NCBI GenBank assembly: GCA_903838675.1
Contig: CAILZI010000189.1
Coordinates: 1 to 38,826 of the forward strand
DNA from: an uncultured Verrucomicrobiota bacterium
GTDB lineage: Bacteria; Verrucomicrobiota; Verrucomicrobiia; Verrucomicrobiales; Verrucomicrobiaceae
Direction: 5' to 3'
Length of the DNA stretch: 38,826 bases
The position numbers and the translations under genes are program-made. The notes beneath the pieces are model-generated. The model was not told where the DNA came from and ran no database searches. It worked only from the letters and a program-made list of their open reading frames with translations. Below, piece after piece: positions 8,392-18,017 of this stretch (positions are counted from its first letter, which is position 1; every line of letters begins with the position of its first letter).

Positions 8392-9018
8392 ATGAGCGCA
8401 CGCGTTTTATTACTGCTGTTGTTCACGTTGGTTCCTGTCGCGGCGATGTATGTGTGGTTCAATCATCGTGCTCCATCAGCAAAACCTCGGTCTGTGGTGA
8501 AAACGACGCCCGCGCCTGCTCTGGTTGTTGTGCCGCCTCGGGAAATTTCCAGCGGCGCTGAAGCAGATGAACCACGGCATTACCGACCCAGGCAGGTGTC
8601 TGAAGCCGTGCGCCGCAAGGTGGATGACTTCATCCGCCGCTACAAAGATGCATCTCCAGAAAAGCTGCAAAAGAGCGGGGAGCTGGCCCCGTTCATGGAG
8701 CGCATGACGCAGATGCTGGAGGTGCCGGAGTTTCAGAGTGAAATGGAAAAACGAATCGATGCGATCAAGGTCGCCAGAGGCCAGGAGCATGGCTCGCTGA
8801 ATATCGGATTTGGCAAACTCGGCGATCCTGAAAGCCGGGCCTGGCTGGAGGCGATGTTTTCAGACGATTCTGATCTGCTTCAGAAGTACATCCTCAACAA
8901 GCTGGATGGAGCCATCTTTGAGTTTGCCTTTGATCCCACCCTGGAAAACGCAGGCAATGGCGTGACGGTGCAAGGCAGTGCTCCTCCGCCTCCGGCAGAG
9001 AACAAGCTGCCTGACTGA
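8392..9018 (+). CDS. Small membrane-anchored or secreted protein of unknown function
   Basis: 208 residues from the ATG at 8392, 16 bp after the glycosylase stop. The same frame is open far upstream, but that part is a shadow of the glycosylase gene. The N-terminus is one hydrophobic helix (ARVLLLLLFTLVPVAAMYVW) that may be a signal anchor. A Pro/Val-rich linker follows, then a charged helical region (about 60-190), and a Pro-rich tail. I recognise no domain. Tight spacing suggests co-transcription with the glycosylase gene, but nothing in the protein points to DNA repair. Confidence 0.6.
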   Translation: MSARVLLLLLFTLVPVAAMYVWFNHRAPSAKPRSVVKTTPAPALVVVPPREISSGAEADEPRHYRPRQVSEAVRRKVDDFIRRYKDASPEKLQKSGELAPFMERMTQMLEVPEFQSEMEKRIDAIKVARGQEHGSLNIGFGKLGDPESRAWLEAMFSDDSDLLQKYILNKLDGAIFEFAFDPTLENAGNGVTVQGSAPPPPAENKLPD

Positions 9019-9050
9019 GGGGCTTGTCATTCCTGAGGGATTCGGATTAA

Positions 9051-10280
9051 ATGCGCCGTATGAAGGCCAAATCATTCTCCCGCCGTGATCTGTTCAAGCT
9101 GGGCACCGCTGGCGCAGCGGTGCTGGGCGGTTCTGAAGTGCAGGCGGCAGGAAAGAAGGCGGGACCAGTCTGCGAAGAGGGCGGCTGCTGCATCACGCCT
9201 TCGGGAGATTTCTACAATGTGGAGCGCGGCAATCCGCTGCCGTACAAACTGCCCGAAGAGAAGCTGCGCGAGATCGGCATGGTGCGCGAGACGTGGCAGC
9301 TCGAAATCATCTCAGACCCTGCGAGCAACGCGAAGATCGAGCATCCCATGCTGCGCAGTGATGGCACGGCGCTGACGTTTGAAAAGCTGATGGAGATCGC
9401 GAAGACGAAGGCGGTCAGTTATTTAAAAGTCATCACCTGCAACAACCTCGCTGATCCGCTGGGGCATGGCCTGTGGGAAGGGGTACCACTGCGCGATGTG
9501 CTGTGGCTCTGCGGGCCGGTGGAAAATCTGCGCCACGTCTGGTACCACGGCCACCACAACGAGGATCCGAAGCAGATCTTCAAATGCTACCTGCCGATGA
9601 ACCGCGTCTTTGAGGATCCGCCGGGAGAGCTGCCGGTGATGCTTTGCTACAAACTAAACGGTGAATTTCTCAGCGGCGAGCGCGGCGGGCCGGTGCGCAT
9701 GATTGTGCCGGAGGCGTATGGTTTCAAATCGGTGAAGTGGCTGCAGCGCGTCGGCTTCACCAACGCGCATCAGTCCGATGACACCTACGCGAACGGCAAC
9801 AATGACATCAATTCATGGCTCAAGACTTTCGCTCGCTTTGGTGATCTGCCGGACAAACTCAGCGCGAAGGATGAACTCACGCTGCATGGCAATGCGCAGG
9901 TGGGCATCTCGGGACTCAAGCATGTGCAGTACTGGGTGCGCGATGTGAGCACGCCGCTGCTTGCGAACGATCCCCACTTCACCCAGGCACCGTGGCAGGA
10001 GGCGCAGATTGTTCCCTTTGATGGCAGTGGCATTGCGGGCTTCAAAGGCGCGCCGCTGCACCCTGTGCAGTTTGATCCGGTGACGCGCATGCCAAGGCAA
10101 TGGCCCATGCGGCACACGCTGTGCCGCTGGACGGCCAAATCCATCAGGCTGGCGGCAGGGAAGTATGAGGTGCGCTGCCGCACGGTCGATGCGAATGGCA
10201 ACGCTCAACCGATGCCCCGTCCTTTTCCAAAATCGGGGAGGAACAACATTCAGAAGGCGCTGCTGGAAGTGGTGGCGTGA
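9051..10280 (+). CDS. Tat-exported molybdopterin oxidoreductase, sulfite oxidase family
   Basis: 409 residues from the ATG at 9051; an alternative start three codons on (9060) is possible. The N-terminus has a twin-arginine signal (SRRDLFKLGTAGAAVLGG, arginines 11-12), so the enzyme should fold with its cofactor before export. The body fits the oxidoreductase molybdopterin-binding domain: a likely molybdenum-ligand cysteine at 130 in VITCNNLADPLG, GGPVRMIVPEAYGFKSVKW later on, and a C-terminal Mo-cofactor dimerisation-type domain ending at about 400. A short Cys-rich stretch after the signal (CEEGGCC, 41-47) is not part of the usual fold. The physiological substrate is unknown; SoxC/SorA-like sulfite oxidation is one option. 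No cytochrome partner is adjacent. Confidence 0.82.
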   Translation: MRRMKAKSFSRRDLFKLGTAGAAVLGGSEVQAAGKKAGPVCEEGGCCITPSGDFYNVERGNPLPYKLPEEKLREIGMVRETWQLEIISDPASNAKIEHPMLRSDGTALTFEKLMEIAKTKAVSYLKVITCNNLADPLGHGLWEGVPLRDVLWLCGPVENLRHVWYHGHHNEDPKQIFKCYLPMNRVFEDPPGELPVMLCYKLNGEFLSGERGGPVRMIVPEAYGFKSVKWLQRVGFTNAHQSDDTYANGNNDINSWLKTFARFGDLPDKLSAKDELTLHGNAQVGISGLKHVQYWVRDVSTPLLANDPHFTQAPWQEAQIVPFDGSGIAGFKGAPLHPVQFDPVTRMPRQWPMRHTLCRWTAKSIRLAAGKYEVRCRTVDANGNAQPMPRPFPKSGRNNIQKALLEVVA

Positions 10281-10352
10281 CGCATGGCATGCAAAATCTC
10301 GGCGAATTCAGACAGTGTGTATCCGGCCACTTTTTGGCGATGAAAGCGTGAG

Positions 10353-12515
10353 CTATGCCTGCAAGGCGGTGTGCAGGGTCTGCAGCAGGGTGGCTGTGGT
10401 GTAAGGTTTTGGAATGAAGTGTCTGGCACCTTCCCTGGCAGCCTTGGCGGCATTGCCGCTGGTGCTCAGGCCGCTGGCGGCAATGATGCGCACCTTCGGA
10501 TTCAGATTCTTCAGCGCCTGGATCGTTGTCGGCCCGTCCATCAAGGGCATCATCATGTCGGTGATCACCGCCGCGATCTCCTCTTTTCGGCTGGCGTACA
10601 AGGATGATGCCTCAACGCCGTCGCCTGCCAGCAGCACCCAGTAGCCGAAAGCCTCCAGTATCTGCTGGACGACCTGTCTCACATCGGCCTCATCATCCAC
10701 GACCAGCACCAGCTCGCCGTTGCCGCGTGGCATTTCGGTTTCTGTGCGGGCCGGCACCACCGTGGCCGTGGCTGCTTGAGCCGGCAGATACACCAGAAAC
10801 TTGGTGCCTACGCCGGGCACGCTTTCCACATGAAGAAAACCATGATGGCTTTTGATGATGCCCAGAGATGTGGACAAACCCAGGCCGGTGCCTTTGCCGA
10901 GTTCCTTGGTGGTGAAGAAAGGCTCGAAGATACGCTCGATCACCTCCGGCGGCATGCCGGTGCCGGTGTCCTTCACCTGAATGACAATGTACGGCCCGGG
11001 CTCGCCATCGCCGTTGAGGCCGACGTAATGCTGATCGATCATGAGGTTCCAGGCGGAGAGCTTCAGCGTGCCGCCGTCGGGCATGGCATCACGCGCATTG
11101 ACGCAGAGATTGAGCAGCACCTGGTGGAGCTGGGTGGGATCTCCCTGCACCGTCCACAAGTCCGGCGGGATCTCGCTGCGCACCTCGATGGTCTTGAGGA
11201 AGGTTTCATTGGCGATCTTTTCGATCTCCTTGATCAAAGGGCCGACCTGCACCGCCAGCTGCTTTCCTTCCAGTCCGCTGGCAAAGGTGAGCAACTGACG
11301 GACCATGCCCGCGCCGCGCTTGGCGCTGTTATCCATCGTGGAGAGCATGTTCATGCCGCGAGGATCTTTCTCCCGCATTTTCAGCAGCTCGATGGACATG
11401 AGGATGGGAGTCAGCGCATTGTTGAGGTCATGCGCGATGCCGCCCGCCAGGGTGCCGATGCTGTCCATGCGCTGGGCACGGAGAAACTGCTGTTCGAGTT
11501 TTTTCTTTTCAGTGATGTCGGTGTTGATGGCGAGGATGCCCTGCGGATGGCCGGCGGAGTTTTTCAGCAGGGTCCAGCGGGCTTCGACCAGCAGCGTGCC
11601 GCCTGCGTGATTGACGTGCTGGATCTCACCCGTCCACTCGCTGTGTTTGACAATGCTGGCGACAGCTGTTTCAAACGGAGCGACCTCACGACAGAGCAGT
11701 TCGAAGGCCCGCCGCCCGATGACTTCCTCGGCGGTCCAGCCATAGATTTTTTCAGCACCTTTGTTCCAATAGGTGATGCGGTGCTCAAGGTCGCTCACCA
11801 CAATGGCGTCGGTGGTTTTGTCGAGCAGGGCGGCCTGCTCGCGAAAGCACTGCTCCAGACGTCCGCGCTCTTCCATTTCAAGCCGCAGGCTTTCACAAGA
11901 CCGTTGTTCCTTTTCGCGGCTGCGCACCGCTTCCTCCATCGAGGATTCGAGCTCCTGCGTGCGCAGCTGCACGCGTGCTTCGAGGTCGTTCATGAGCCCT
12001 TTGAATTCCTGCTGCAAACGCCATTTCTCTGTCAGGGCGTTGGCAAGTTGCAGCACCTCGACGGTGTCGAAGGGTTTTTTGAGGATGAGCAGGCGGTCGC
12101 GTGGCTTGATCTGCTCCTGCATTTCACTCCAGGAGTAGTCGGAGTAGGCGGTGCAGATCACGATCTGCAAGTCCGGGCAGACGGCCCAGATCTGCCGCGT
12201 CGTTTCGATGCCGTCCCACCCTGGGGGCATGCGGACATCAACGAAGGCCATGGTGTAGGGGCGCTTTTCCTGCAGCGCGCGCCGGATGAGATCCAGCCCT
12301 TCCTGGCCTTGGGAAGCAGAATCCACCTCGAATGAGACACCTGTTGAAGTGACGGCGGGTGCATCACCAAAGATGGCGGCTTCATCCTCCTCGATCCCGC
12401 TTGCGTTCTCCGGCACTTCAGCCGGCACCAGGATTTTTCGGAAATCCTCGTGGATCGCGGGATTGTCATCAATGATCAACAGTCTGCGGTATTCGATGCG
12501 ATTTGCGTGCTGCAT
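10353..12515 (-). CDS. Hybrid sensor kinase: REC-PAS-HisKA-HATPase-REC
   Basis: 720 residues. An N-terminal receiver domain comes first (phospho-acceptor Asp 93 in FVDVRMP, conserved Lys in KKPFD near 147), then a coiled coil (about 165-225) and a PAS domain (about 228-335). The HisKA dimerisation helix has His 362 in GGIAHDLNNALTP. The ATPase follows, with the N-box around NLCVNARDAMPDGG and G-boxes DTGTGMPPE and GKGTGLGLS. A C-terminal receiver ends the protein (Asp 653 in ITDMMMP, Lys 703 in PKPY). There are no membrane segments, so it is cytoplasmic and presumably receives its signal through the N-terminal receiver from the membrane kinase encoded just upstream, whose stop is 9 bp before this start. 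The phosphorelay order is inferred. No DNA-binding output domain is present. Confidence 0.9.
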   Translation of the reverse strand: MQHANRIEYRRLLIIDDNPAIHEDFRKILVPAEVPENASGIEEDEAAIFGDAPAVTSTGVSFEVDSASQGQEGLDLIRRALQEKRPYTMAFVDVRMPPGWDGIETTRQIWAVCPDLQIVICTAYSDYSWSEMQEQIKPRDRLLILKKPFDTVEVLQLANALTEKWRLQQEFKGLMNDLEARVQLRTQELESSMEEAVRSREKEQRSCESLRLEMEERGRLEQCFREQAALLDKTTDAIVVSDLEHRITYWNKGAEKIYGWTAEEVIGRRAFELLCREVAPFETAVASIVKHSEWTGEIQHVNHAGGTLLVEARWTLLKNSAGHPQGILAINTDITEKKKLEQQFLRAQRMDSIGTLAGGIAHDLNNALTPILMSIELLKMREKDPRGMNMLSTMDNSAKRGAGMVRQLLTFASGLEGKQLAVQVGPLIKEIEKIANETFLKTIEVRSEIPPDLWTVQGDPTQLHQVLLNLCVNARDAMPDGGTLKLSAWNLMIDQHYVGLNGDGEPGPYIVIQVKDTGTGMPPEVIERIFEPFFTTKELGKGTGLGLSTSLGIIKSHHGFLHVESVPGVGTKFLVYLPAQAATATVVPARTETEMPRGNGELVLVVDDEADVRQVVQQILEAFGYWVLLAGDGVEASSLYASRKEEIAAVITDMMMPLMDGPTTIQALKNLNPKVRIIAASGLSTSGNAAKAAREGARHFIPKPYTTATLLQTLHTALQA

Positions 12516-12524
12516 ACGGTTTAA

Positions 12525-14927
12525 TTAGGATGGGAGTGCTACCGGTAGTTCGAGAGTGAAGCTGGCGCCGCGGCCGGGGCCGTCGCTGTGGACGCTGAGC
12601 TGGCCGCCCATTTCCCGAGCTGCATTGGCCGCGCTATGAAGACCGAAGCCGTGGCCGTCCTTGCGAGTGGTGAAGCCGTGGCCAAAAATGCGCGTGAGGT
12701 TCTCCGGGGGGATGCCCACCCCGTTATCAATGATGGAGATCTTGACCCGGCCGTCGCCGTTGGCCGAGCGCATGATCAAGCGCTTGTCCGTGCGTCCGGA
12801 CTCGTCGCAGGCATACTTGGCGTTGCGGATGAGATTGACGAGGATTTGCAGCACCTTGTGTTTTTCCACGGGTATCGGCGGCACCGGCGCGAAGTCGCGG
12901 ATGGTTTCGACCCCATGGCGGTCCAGCGCGCTGGTGTTCATGCGCAGGGCGTCCTCGACCAGATCATTGACCTGGACCGTTTCCACGAGACCCGAGACTC
13001 GGGCGTAGGTTTGCTGCATGGAGATGATCTCCTTGACGTGGTCGACGTTCTTGGAGAGCGCGACGGATTCCCTGAGCAGCTTCTGGTTTTCATCATCGAG
13101 AAGGTGCGCCAGTTTGATGATGAACCGGGGCACCAGGCTGCCCTGAGGATGGGTGGTGAGGAATGTGGGCAGGTCGGCGCTGTGCTCCTCAAGCAGGCCG
13201 GCGGTGCGGACGAGGCTGGCTGTTTTTGACTGCCGCAGGATGTCCTGCGTGAGCATGGCGGATACATTCATGCTGTTGAGCACATTGCCCACGTTGTGGA
13301 GGACGCCGGTTGCGACTTCTGCCATGCCTGCCTGCCGGGAGGTGTCCAGCAGCAGCTTGTGCATGTTTTGCAGTTCTTCTTCCGCCCGCTTGCGCTCGGT
13401 GATGTCCTGCGAGGTGCCAAACACTTTTGCCGCCCCCATGCCGTTCGCAGCCAGCACCACTTCACCGCGTTTGTGGATGATCCGCTCGGTGCCGTCTGGC
13501 CGCACGAGCCGGTGCTCAAAACTGAAGGGCTGCCCTTCCTTCAGCGCCCGCAGGATGATCGCCTCAGCCACGCCGCGATCTTCCGGATGAATGTACTTGA
13601 GAGCTGCCTCCTGGCTGAAGGCCATTTTGCCCGGTTCAAGGCCGTGGATCCGGTAGTTCTCATCCGACCAGACGACTTTGTTGGATTGCAGATCCCATTC
13701 CCAACTGCCTACGCGTGCAATGACCTGGGCCGCCTCAAGCTGCGCCTCGCTGCGGCGGAGTTCTTTTTCCGTGCGTTTGCGTTCGGCGATTTCGGCCTGC
13801 AGCCATGCATTGGCGGACTGGAGTTCGTCCGCCTGCTTGCGCAAGGGGCCGCTGATGCTCCGGGTGATGAAAGTGACGAAACCAACGGCGGCAAGCAGGG
13901 CGAGCGCCGCCACCATCAGGCTTCTGGCGCGGCGTTGCTCATAGTACTCGATCCGTGTTTGCAGAAACCTGTCCAGCTCTTCGGAAGCGATCCGCCAGAG
14001 CTTGAAACTGGCTGCTCGGGCTTTGTTCCCCGCCGCCACATAATCGGCCGCCGTCACGCCCATTGCCTCCACGCCGGCCAGATGGTTTGTAAGGCTGATG
14101 AAATGGTCGGTGGCGTCAGTGTATTCCTTGAGCGCGGGAGGCACCTTTCTTTGCAGCGTGTCGCTGCTTCCATAAAAATTCGCGTCTTCGTTCAAGGCGG
14201 TTTGCAGACTGCCGACTATCCGGTCCATGTCCGCCTCCTTCAGCATTGTGGCGTAGATGGCGAGCTGCTGTCGTTCTGGGTTGGAGATCGTCTGCCGGCT
14301 GAGGATGGCCGCCTCAAATGCGAGGACAGCCGCCAGACGATCCTGGGTTTGCGGCAGGCCCAGCAGGGTCACGTCCATCAAGTAGTAGCTGTCCAGATCA
14401 GGGTCGAGGATGAGATTGGACTGATCGCCCGCGTGAGTGATCATGATGCGAACGTCCGCCACCAGATGCAGGTGCTGCGCTGAAATGGCCTCCGGCGGAA
14501 GCTGCCTCAGCCCGGACCTTAATTCCTCCCACTCCATCCGGAGCGTGCGGGCGCGGTAATGCTCCCGATGGCGTTTGGCCAGGCCTTCATCCGTAAACTG
14601 CAGGTCGGTGCTCAGCCGGGCATCCACGGCTTCCAAGGCATAGAACGCAGTGTCGATTTGAGCCTGTTTTGTCGAAAGCTGCTCGAGGATCGCCGGATCG
14701 CCGGTGCCTGCGGTTTGTGCCAGCATGCGGTGTTGGGGAATCAACTCCAGCAGGTCTTCCAGCGGCCGCTGATACTCATTGCCCTTCTTTTCCAACTGGG
14801 CGAACTCAATGTTGGCATTGATGCCTGTGATGAAGAAATAGAGCATCAAGGAATCCGGCATCACAAAGAAGATGCTGATGAGCATCAACTTTTGAGAGAC
14901 CTTCAGACTGGTGAACCATTGTTTCAT
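12525..14927 (-). CDS. Membrane sensor histidine kinase with PAS domain
   Basis: 800 residues. The first membrane helix is at about 14-36 and the second at about 335-356. Between them is a helical periplasmic sensor region of roughly 300 residues containing DPDLDSYYLMD (175-185), a motif I associate with four-helix sensor domains of kinases and chemoreceptors. A coiled coil and a PAS/PAC pair (about 398-515) lead to the dimerisation helix. Its likely phospho-acceptor is His 544 in GVLHNVGNVLNSM, an H-N-V-G-N variant of the H-box. The ATPase domain ends the protein, with ILVNLIRNAKYA and DNGVGIPPE. It is the first gene of a two-gene operon with the hybrid kinase downstream. The ligand is unknown. 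Confidence 0.9.
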   Translation of the reverse strand: MKQWFTSLKVSQKLMLISIFFVMPDSLMLYFFITGINANIEFAQLEKKGNEYQRPLEDLLELIPQHRMLAQTAGTGDPAILEQLSTKQAQIDTAFYALEAVDARLSTDLQFTDEGLAKRHREHYRARTLRMEWEELRSGLRQLPPEAISAQHLHLVADVRIMITHAGDQSNLILDPDLDSYYLMDVTLLGLPQTQDRLAAVLAFEAAILSRQTISNPERQQLAIYATMLKEADMDRIVGSLQTALNEDANFYGSSDTLQRKVPPALKEYTDATDHFISLTNHLAGVEAMGVTAADYVAAGNKARAASFKLWRIASEELDRFLQTRIEYYEQRRARSLMVAALALLAAVGFVTFITRSISGPLRKQADELQSANAWLQAEIAERKRTEKELRRSEAQLEAAQVIARVGSWEWDLQSNKVVWSDENYRIHGLEPGKMAFSQEAALKYIHPEDRGVAEAIILRALKEGQPFSFEHRLVRPDGTERIIHKRGEVVLAANGMGAAKVFGTSQDITERKRAEEELQNMHKLLLDTSRQAGMAEVATGVLHNVGNVLNSMNVSAMLTQDILRQSKTASLVRTAGLLEEHSADLPTFLTTHPQGSLVPRFIIKLAHLLDDENQKLLRESVALSKNVDHVKEIISMQQTYARVSGLVETVQVNDLVEDALRMNTSALDRHGVETIRDFAPVPPIPVEKHKVLQILVNLIRNAKYACDESGRTDKRLIMRSANGDGRVKISIIDNGVGIPPENLTRIFGHGFTTRKDGHGFGLHSAANAAREMGGQLSVHSDGPGRGASFTLELPVALPS

Positions 14928-15150
14928 TTCAGGAATGGAGAAGTGCCTTCCGAATGGAATGGCAACGAGGGCCGCCGCCGACCTTTCACAAAGCCGGACA
15001 CTTCAACTTCGCTAAGCTAAGCCTCAGGGGCGAAAGGGGGGTATAAGTAAAGGCTTAAATATAAGGTCATGTTTTCCCAAGCGGGCGCCGGGGAAAAACT
15101 ACCGCCAAAAAGGGGCCGACTTGTGACAAGAAAGGCGGTGAACGGCCCGG
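14928..15150. promoter_or_regulatory. Divergent intergenic region between kinase operon and lectin gene
   Basis: 223 bp between two divergent starts, so it should hold promoters for both. The stretch around 15035-15070 is much richer in A and T than its surroundings and contains GTATAAGTAAAGGCTTAAATATAAGG, here reported as the short elements GTATAAG and AATATAAGG. No operator or terminator is convincing. Confidence 0.35.
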
Positions 15151-15498
15151 ATGCTGCTGTATTGCTTCCGCATGTATTCGTCTTCTGTTCCCTGGAAAGT
15201 CCTGTCGTCCAACGTCGGTGTCGGAATCCTCACCGAAGGCTGGACGCTTGACGTGGTGTATCCGGACTTTGCGGAGCCGAGGAGTTTTATTGTTGAGGTC
15301 GTGTTCGACTCACCCTTTTCGACCATTCCCGTCGTTCACCTTGGCCTCACCGGGTTCGACATGGACCGGCGGGAAAGCTCGCGTCTCACGCTTAAAGCGG
15401 AAAACGTCACGGAGTCCGGCTTTCTGGCGGTCATCTCCACCTGGGATGCGTCGCGTGTTTTCTCCGTGGAGTTTAACTGGCTGGCCATCGGTGCCTGA
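15151..15498 (+). CDS. Stand-alone H-type lectin domain protein
   Basis: 115 residues from the ATG at 15151; an ATG at 15172 would give 108. A stop codon lies in frame at 15139, so it cannot extend further. The C-terminal 65 residues match the H-type lectin fold known from the snail agglutinin HPA: PFSTIPVVHLGLTGFD, then LTLKAENVTESGF, then the end motif VFSVEFNWLAIG. The order of these three blocks and their spacing are as in the family, which binds N-acetylgalactosamine and related sugars as trimers or hexamers. No signal peptide is evident. The gene converges on the methyltransferase with no spacer: its stop is immediately followed by the neighbour's. It stands alone, with no fused enzyme or adhesin domain. 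Confidence 0.75.
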   Translation: MLLYCFRMYSSSVPWKVLSSNVGVGILTEGWTLDVVYPDFAEPRSFIVEVVFDSPFSTIPVVHLGLTGFDMDRRESSRLTLKAENVTESGFLAVISTWDASRVFSVEFNWLAIGA

Positions 15499-16296
15499 TC
15501 ACGGCTTGCGAAAGCACCAGGAGCGGTAGGACAGCTCGCCAGACTTCAGCGCTTCATAGACCCGCGCGCCCGGCAGTCCGGCGAAGTCGCGGCCCAGGCT
15601 GTGAAGAAACTTGGGCAGGCGTTGGCAAATGAGAGCCTCGCTGCGTGCGGCGTTGATTTCCATGCCGCGCAGCACTTCAGGGCGGATGTCGCGGGTCTGC
15701 ACGATCTCAAGCGGTGCATTGACGATGGCCTGCTCCCACTCGGCCCACTGATCGCGGAAGCGAAAGTCGGCGTAGAGGAAATGCCCGCCCGTTTTCAAAA
15801 CGCGTGCGACTTTGGCCAGGAAACCGGGAAAGTCGGGATAGCAGTGGGAGGCCTCGACATTGATCACTGCATCGAACGTCTGCGGCGGGTAGGCGAGGGA
15901 CTGTGCATCTCCCTGCACAAACCGGAGTCCGCTGACCTGATGGCGCTTCTTGCAGAAGGCGATGCCTGAGGGATTGAGATCCAGACCCGTGTAGCTGGCG
16001 GGATGCAGTGTGCGCGTGAGCCAGGAGGCGCCGCCGCCATGGCCGCAGCTCACCTCCAGCACGTCCTTGCCACGCAGATCCACCTGGGTGGCCACGTGAT
16101 GATAAAGCTGGATGCAGGCGCGGTTGGGCTCGTCAGCGGCGTCGAGTTGCAGGCCGACGGGCGGGTCGGTCTCAAAGGCGTAATTCAAAAACAGCACTTC
16201 TTCGCTCCGCAGCCGACGTGTGAGGTACGGATACCAAAGCTGCCAGATGGCCTTGCGGACGGGACCGATGGAAAAGAGGCGTTCGAGGAGGGACAT
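15499..16296 (-). CDS. Class I SAM-dependent methyltransferase
   Basis: 265 residues from the ATG at 16296; an upstream in-frame start at 16350 adds an unlikely 18 residues. The SAM site is VLEVSCGHGGGASWLTR, followed by TGLDLNPSGIAFCKKR (acidic residue for the ribose), GDAQSLAYPP and the motif FDAVINVEASHCYPDFPGF. This VEASHCY segment recalls small-molecule and lipid methyltransferases such as mycobacterial phthiotriol methyltransferase, but the substrate here is unknown. The N-terminal part has hydrophobic and aromatic residues that could sit on a membrane surface. It is divergent from msrP. Confidence 0.82.
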   Translation of the reverse strand: MSLLERLFSIGPVRKAIWQLWYPYLTRRLRSEEVLFLNYAFETDPPVGLQLDAADEPNRACIQLYHHVATQVDLRGKDVLEVSCGHGGGASWLTRTLHPASYTGLDLNPSGIAFCKKRHQVSGLRFVQGDAQSLAYPPQTFDAVINVEASHCYPDFPGFLAKVARVLKTGGHFLYADFRFRDQWAEWEQAIVNAPLEIVQTRDIRPEVLRGMEINAARSEALICQRLPKFLHSLGRDFAGLPGARVYEALKSGELSYRSWCFRKP

Positions 16297-16413
16297 GGGA
16301 TGGCAAAGCCTGTGAGATGATGACGGCGGATGCAACTTGCCAGTTGGCATTCATTGTGCGGGAATAAAGCCGCTGCCTGTGTCTCAAACTTGGAACTGCA
16401 TGCTTTGTCCGTC

Positions 16414-17379
<966 letters not shown>

Positions 17380-17384
17380 CCCTT

Positions 17385-18002
17385 ATGACTTTCAGCGCAG
17401 ACACCCGTTTTCACCGGCAGCTTTTTCTCTTCAACGGCCTGCTGCCCGCCGTGCTCATCCTGATCGACGGCTGGCGCGGCAAGTTGGGAGCCAACCCTGT
17501 GGAGTTTGTCACGCGGGCGACGGGTGTGCTGACGCTGGTCTTCCTGATCCTCACGCTGCTGGTGACGCCGCTGCGTAAAATCTATGGCTGGAACTGGCTG
17601 CTCAAGCAGCGCCGCCTGGTGGGCCTGTATGCCTTCTTCTACGGCTGCGCGCATTTGCTGACCTATCTGGCCTATGATCGTGACTGGCAGCTGGTAACCG
17701 TGGTGGGAGATGTGTACAAGCGGCCCTTCATCGCCATCGGCATGTTCAGTTTTCTGCTGATGGTGCCGCTGGCGGTCACCTCCACCAATGCGATGATCAA
17801 GAAGCTCGGCGGCCCGCGCTGGGCGCAGCTGCACCGATTGACGTACTACGTCACGATCGGCGGGGTGCTGCATTATTGGATCATCGTGAAGTCGGATGTG
17901 ACGTATCCCTTCTTCTTCGCGGTGGTGCTGGCGCTGCTGCTCGGATACCGCGTGGTGATGAGCATAAAAAAAGCGCGAGGTGCAGCACCCCGCGCTTCGT
18001 GA
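17385..18002 (+). CDS. msrQ: Haem-binding membrane subunit of the Msr system
   Basis: 205 residues from the ATG at 17385; a TTG at 17376 overlapping the msrP stop is a possible alternative. Several hydrophobic helices are visible, with histidines suited to haem: GCAHLLTYL, QLHRLTYYV and GVLHYWII. This matches MsrQ (YedZ), a ferric-reductase-like membrane protein that hands quinol electrons to MsrP. The pair MsrP-MsrQ is encoded in the usual order. The last residues (KKARGAAPRAS) are encoded by a hairpin that also serves the convergent gene as a terminator. Confidence 0.9.
   Translation: MTFSADTRFHRQLFLFNGLLPAVLILIDGWRGKLGANPVEFVTRATGVLTLVFLILTLLVTPLRKIYGWNWLLKQRRLVGLYAFFYGCAHLLTYLAYDRDWQLVTVVGDVYKRPFIAIGMFSFLLMVPLAVTSTNAMIKKLGGPRWAQLHRLTYYVTIGGVLHYWIIVKSDVTYPFFFAVVLALLLGYRVVMSIKKARGAAPRAS
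17966..17997 (-). terminator. Intrinsic terminator of the LamG-like gene, embedded in msrQ
   Basis: On the minus strand an 11-bp stem (AAGCGCG and GGTG arms with one A-C mismatch, loop of three) is followed by seven T residues from the A-run at 17966-17972. It starts about 20 bp after the stop of the gene ending at 18018. On the plus strand the same bases are the last codons of msrQ. On that strand the tail is less T-rich, so it should act mostly in the minus direction. Confidence 0.75.
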
Positions 18003-18017
18003 GATTTTGAGGTCCGC

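Noticed and set aside
8476..8790. Minus-strand small frame opposite the anchored protein
   Set aside because: His/Leu-rich shadow without start context.
10776..12335. 519-codon plus-strand frame inside the hybrid kinase
   Set aside because: Antisense to clear REC, PAS and kinase domains; high GC keeps the reverse frame open.
13296..14483. 395-codon plus-strand frame inside the membrane kinase gene
   Set aside because: Shadow frame; no motif, opposite a well-conserved kinase.
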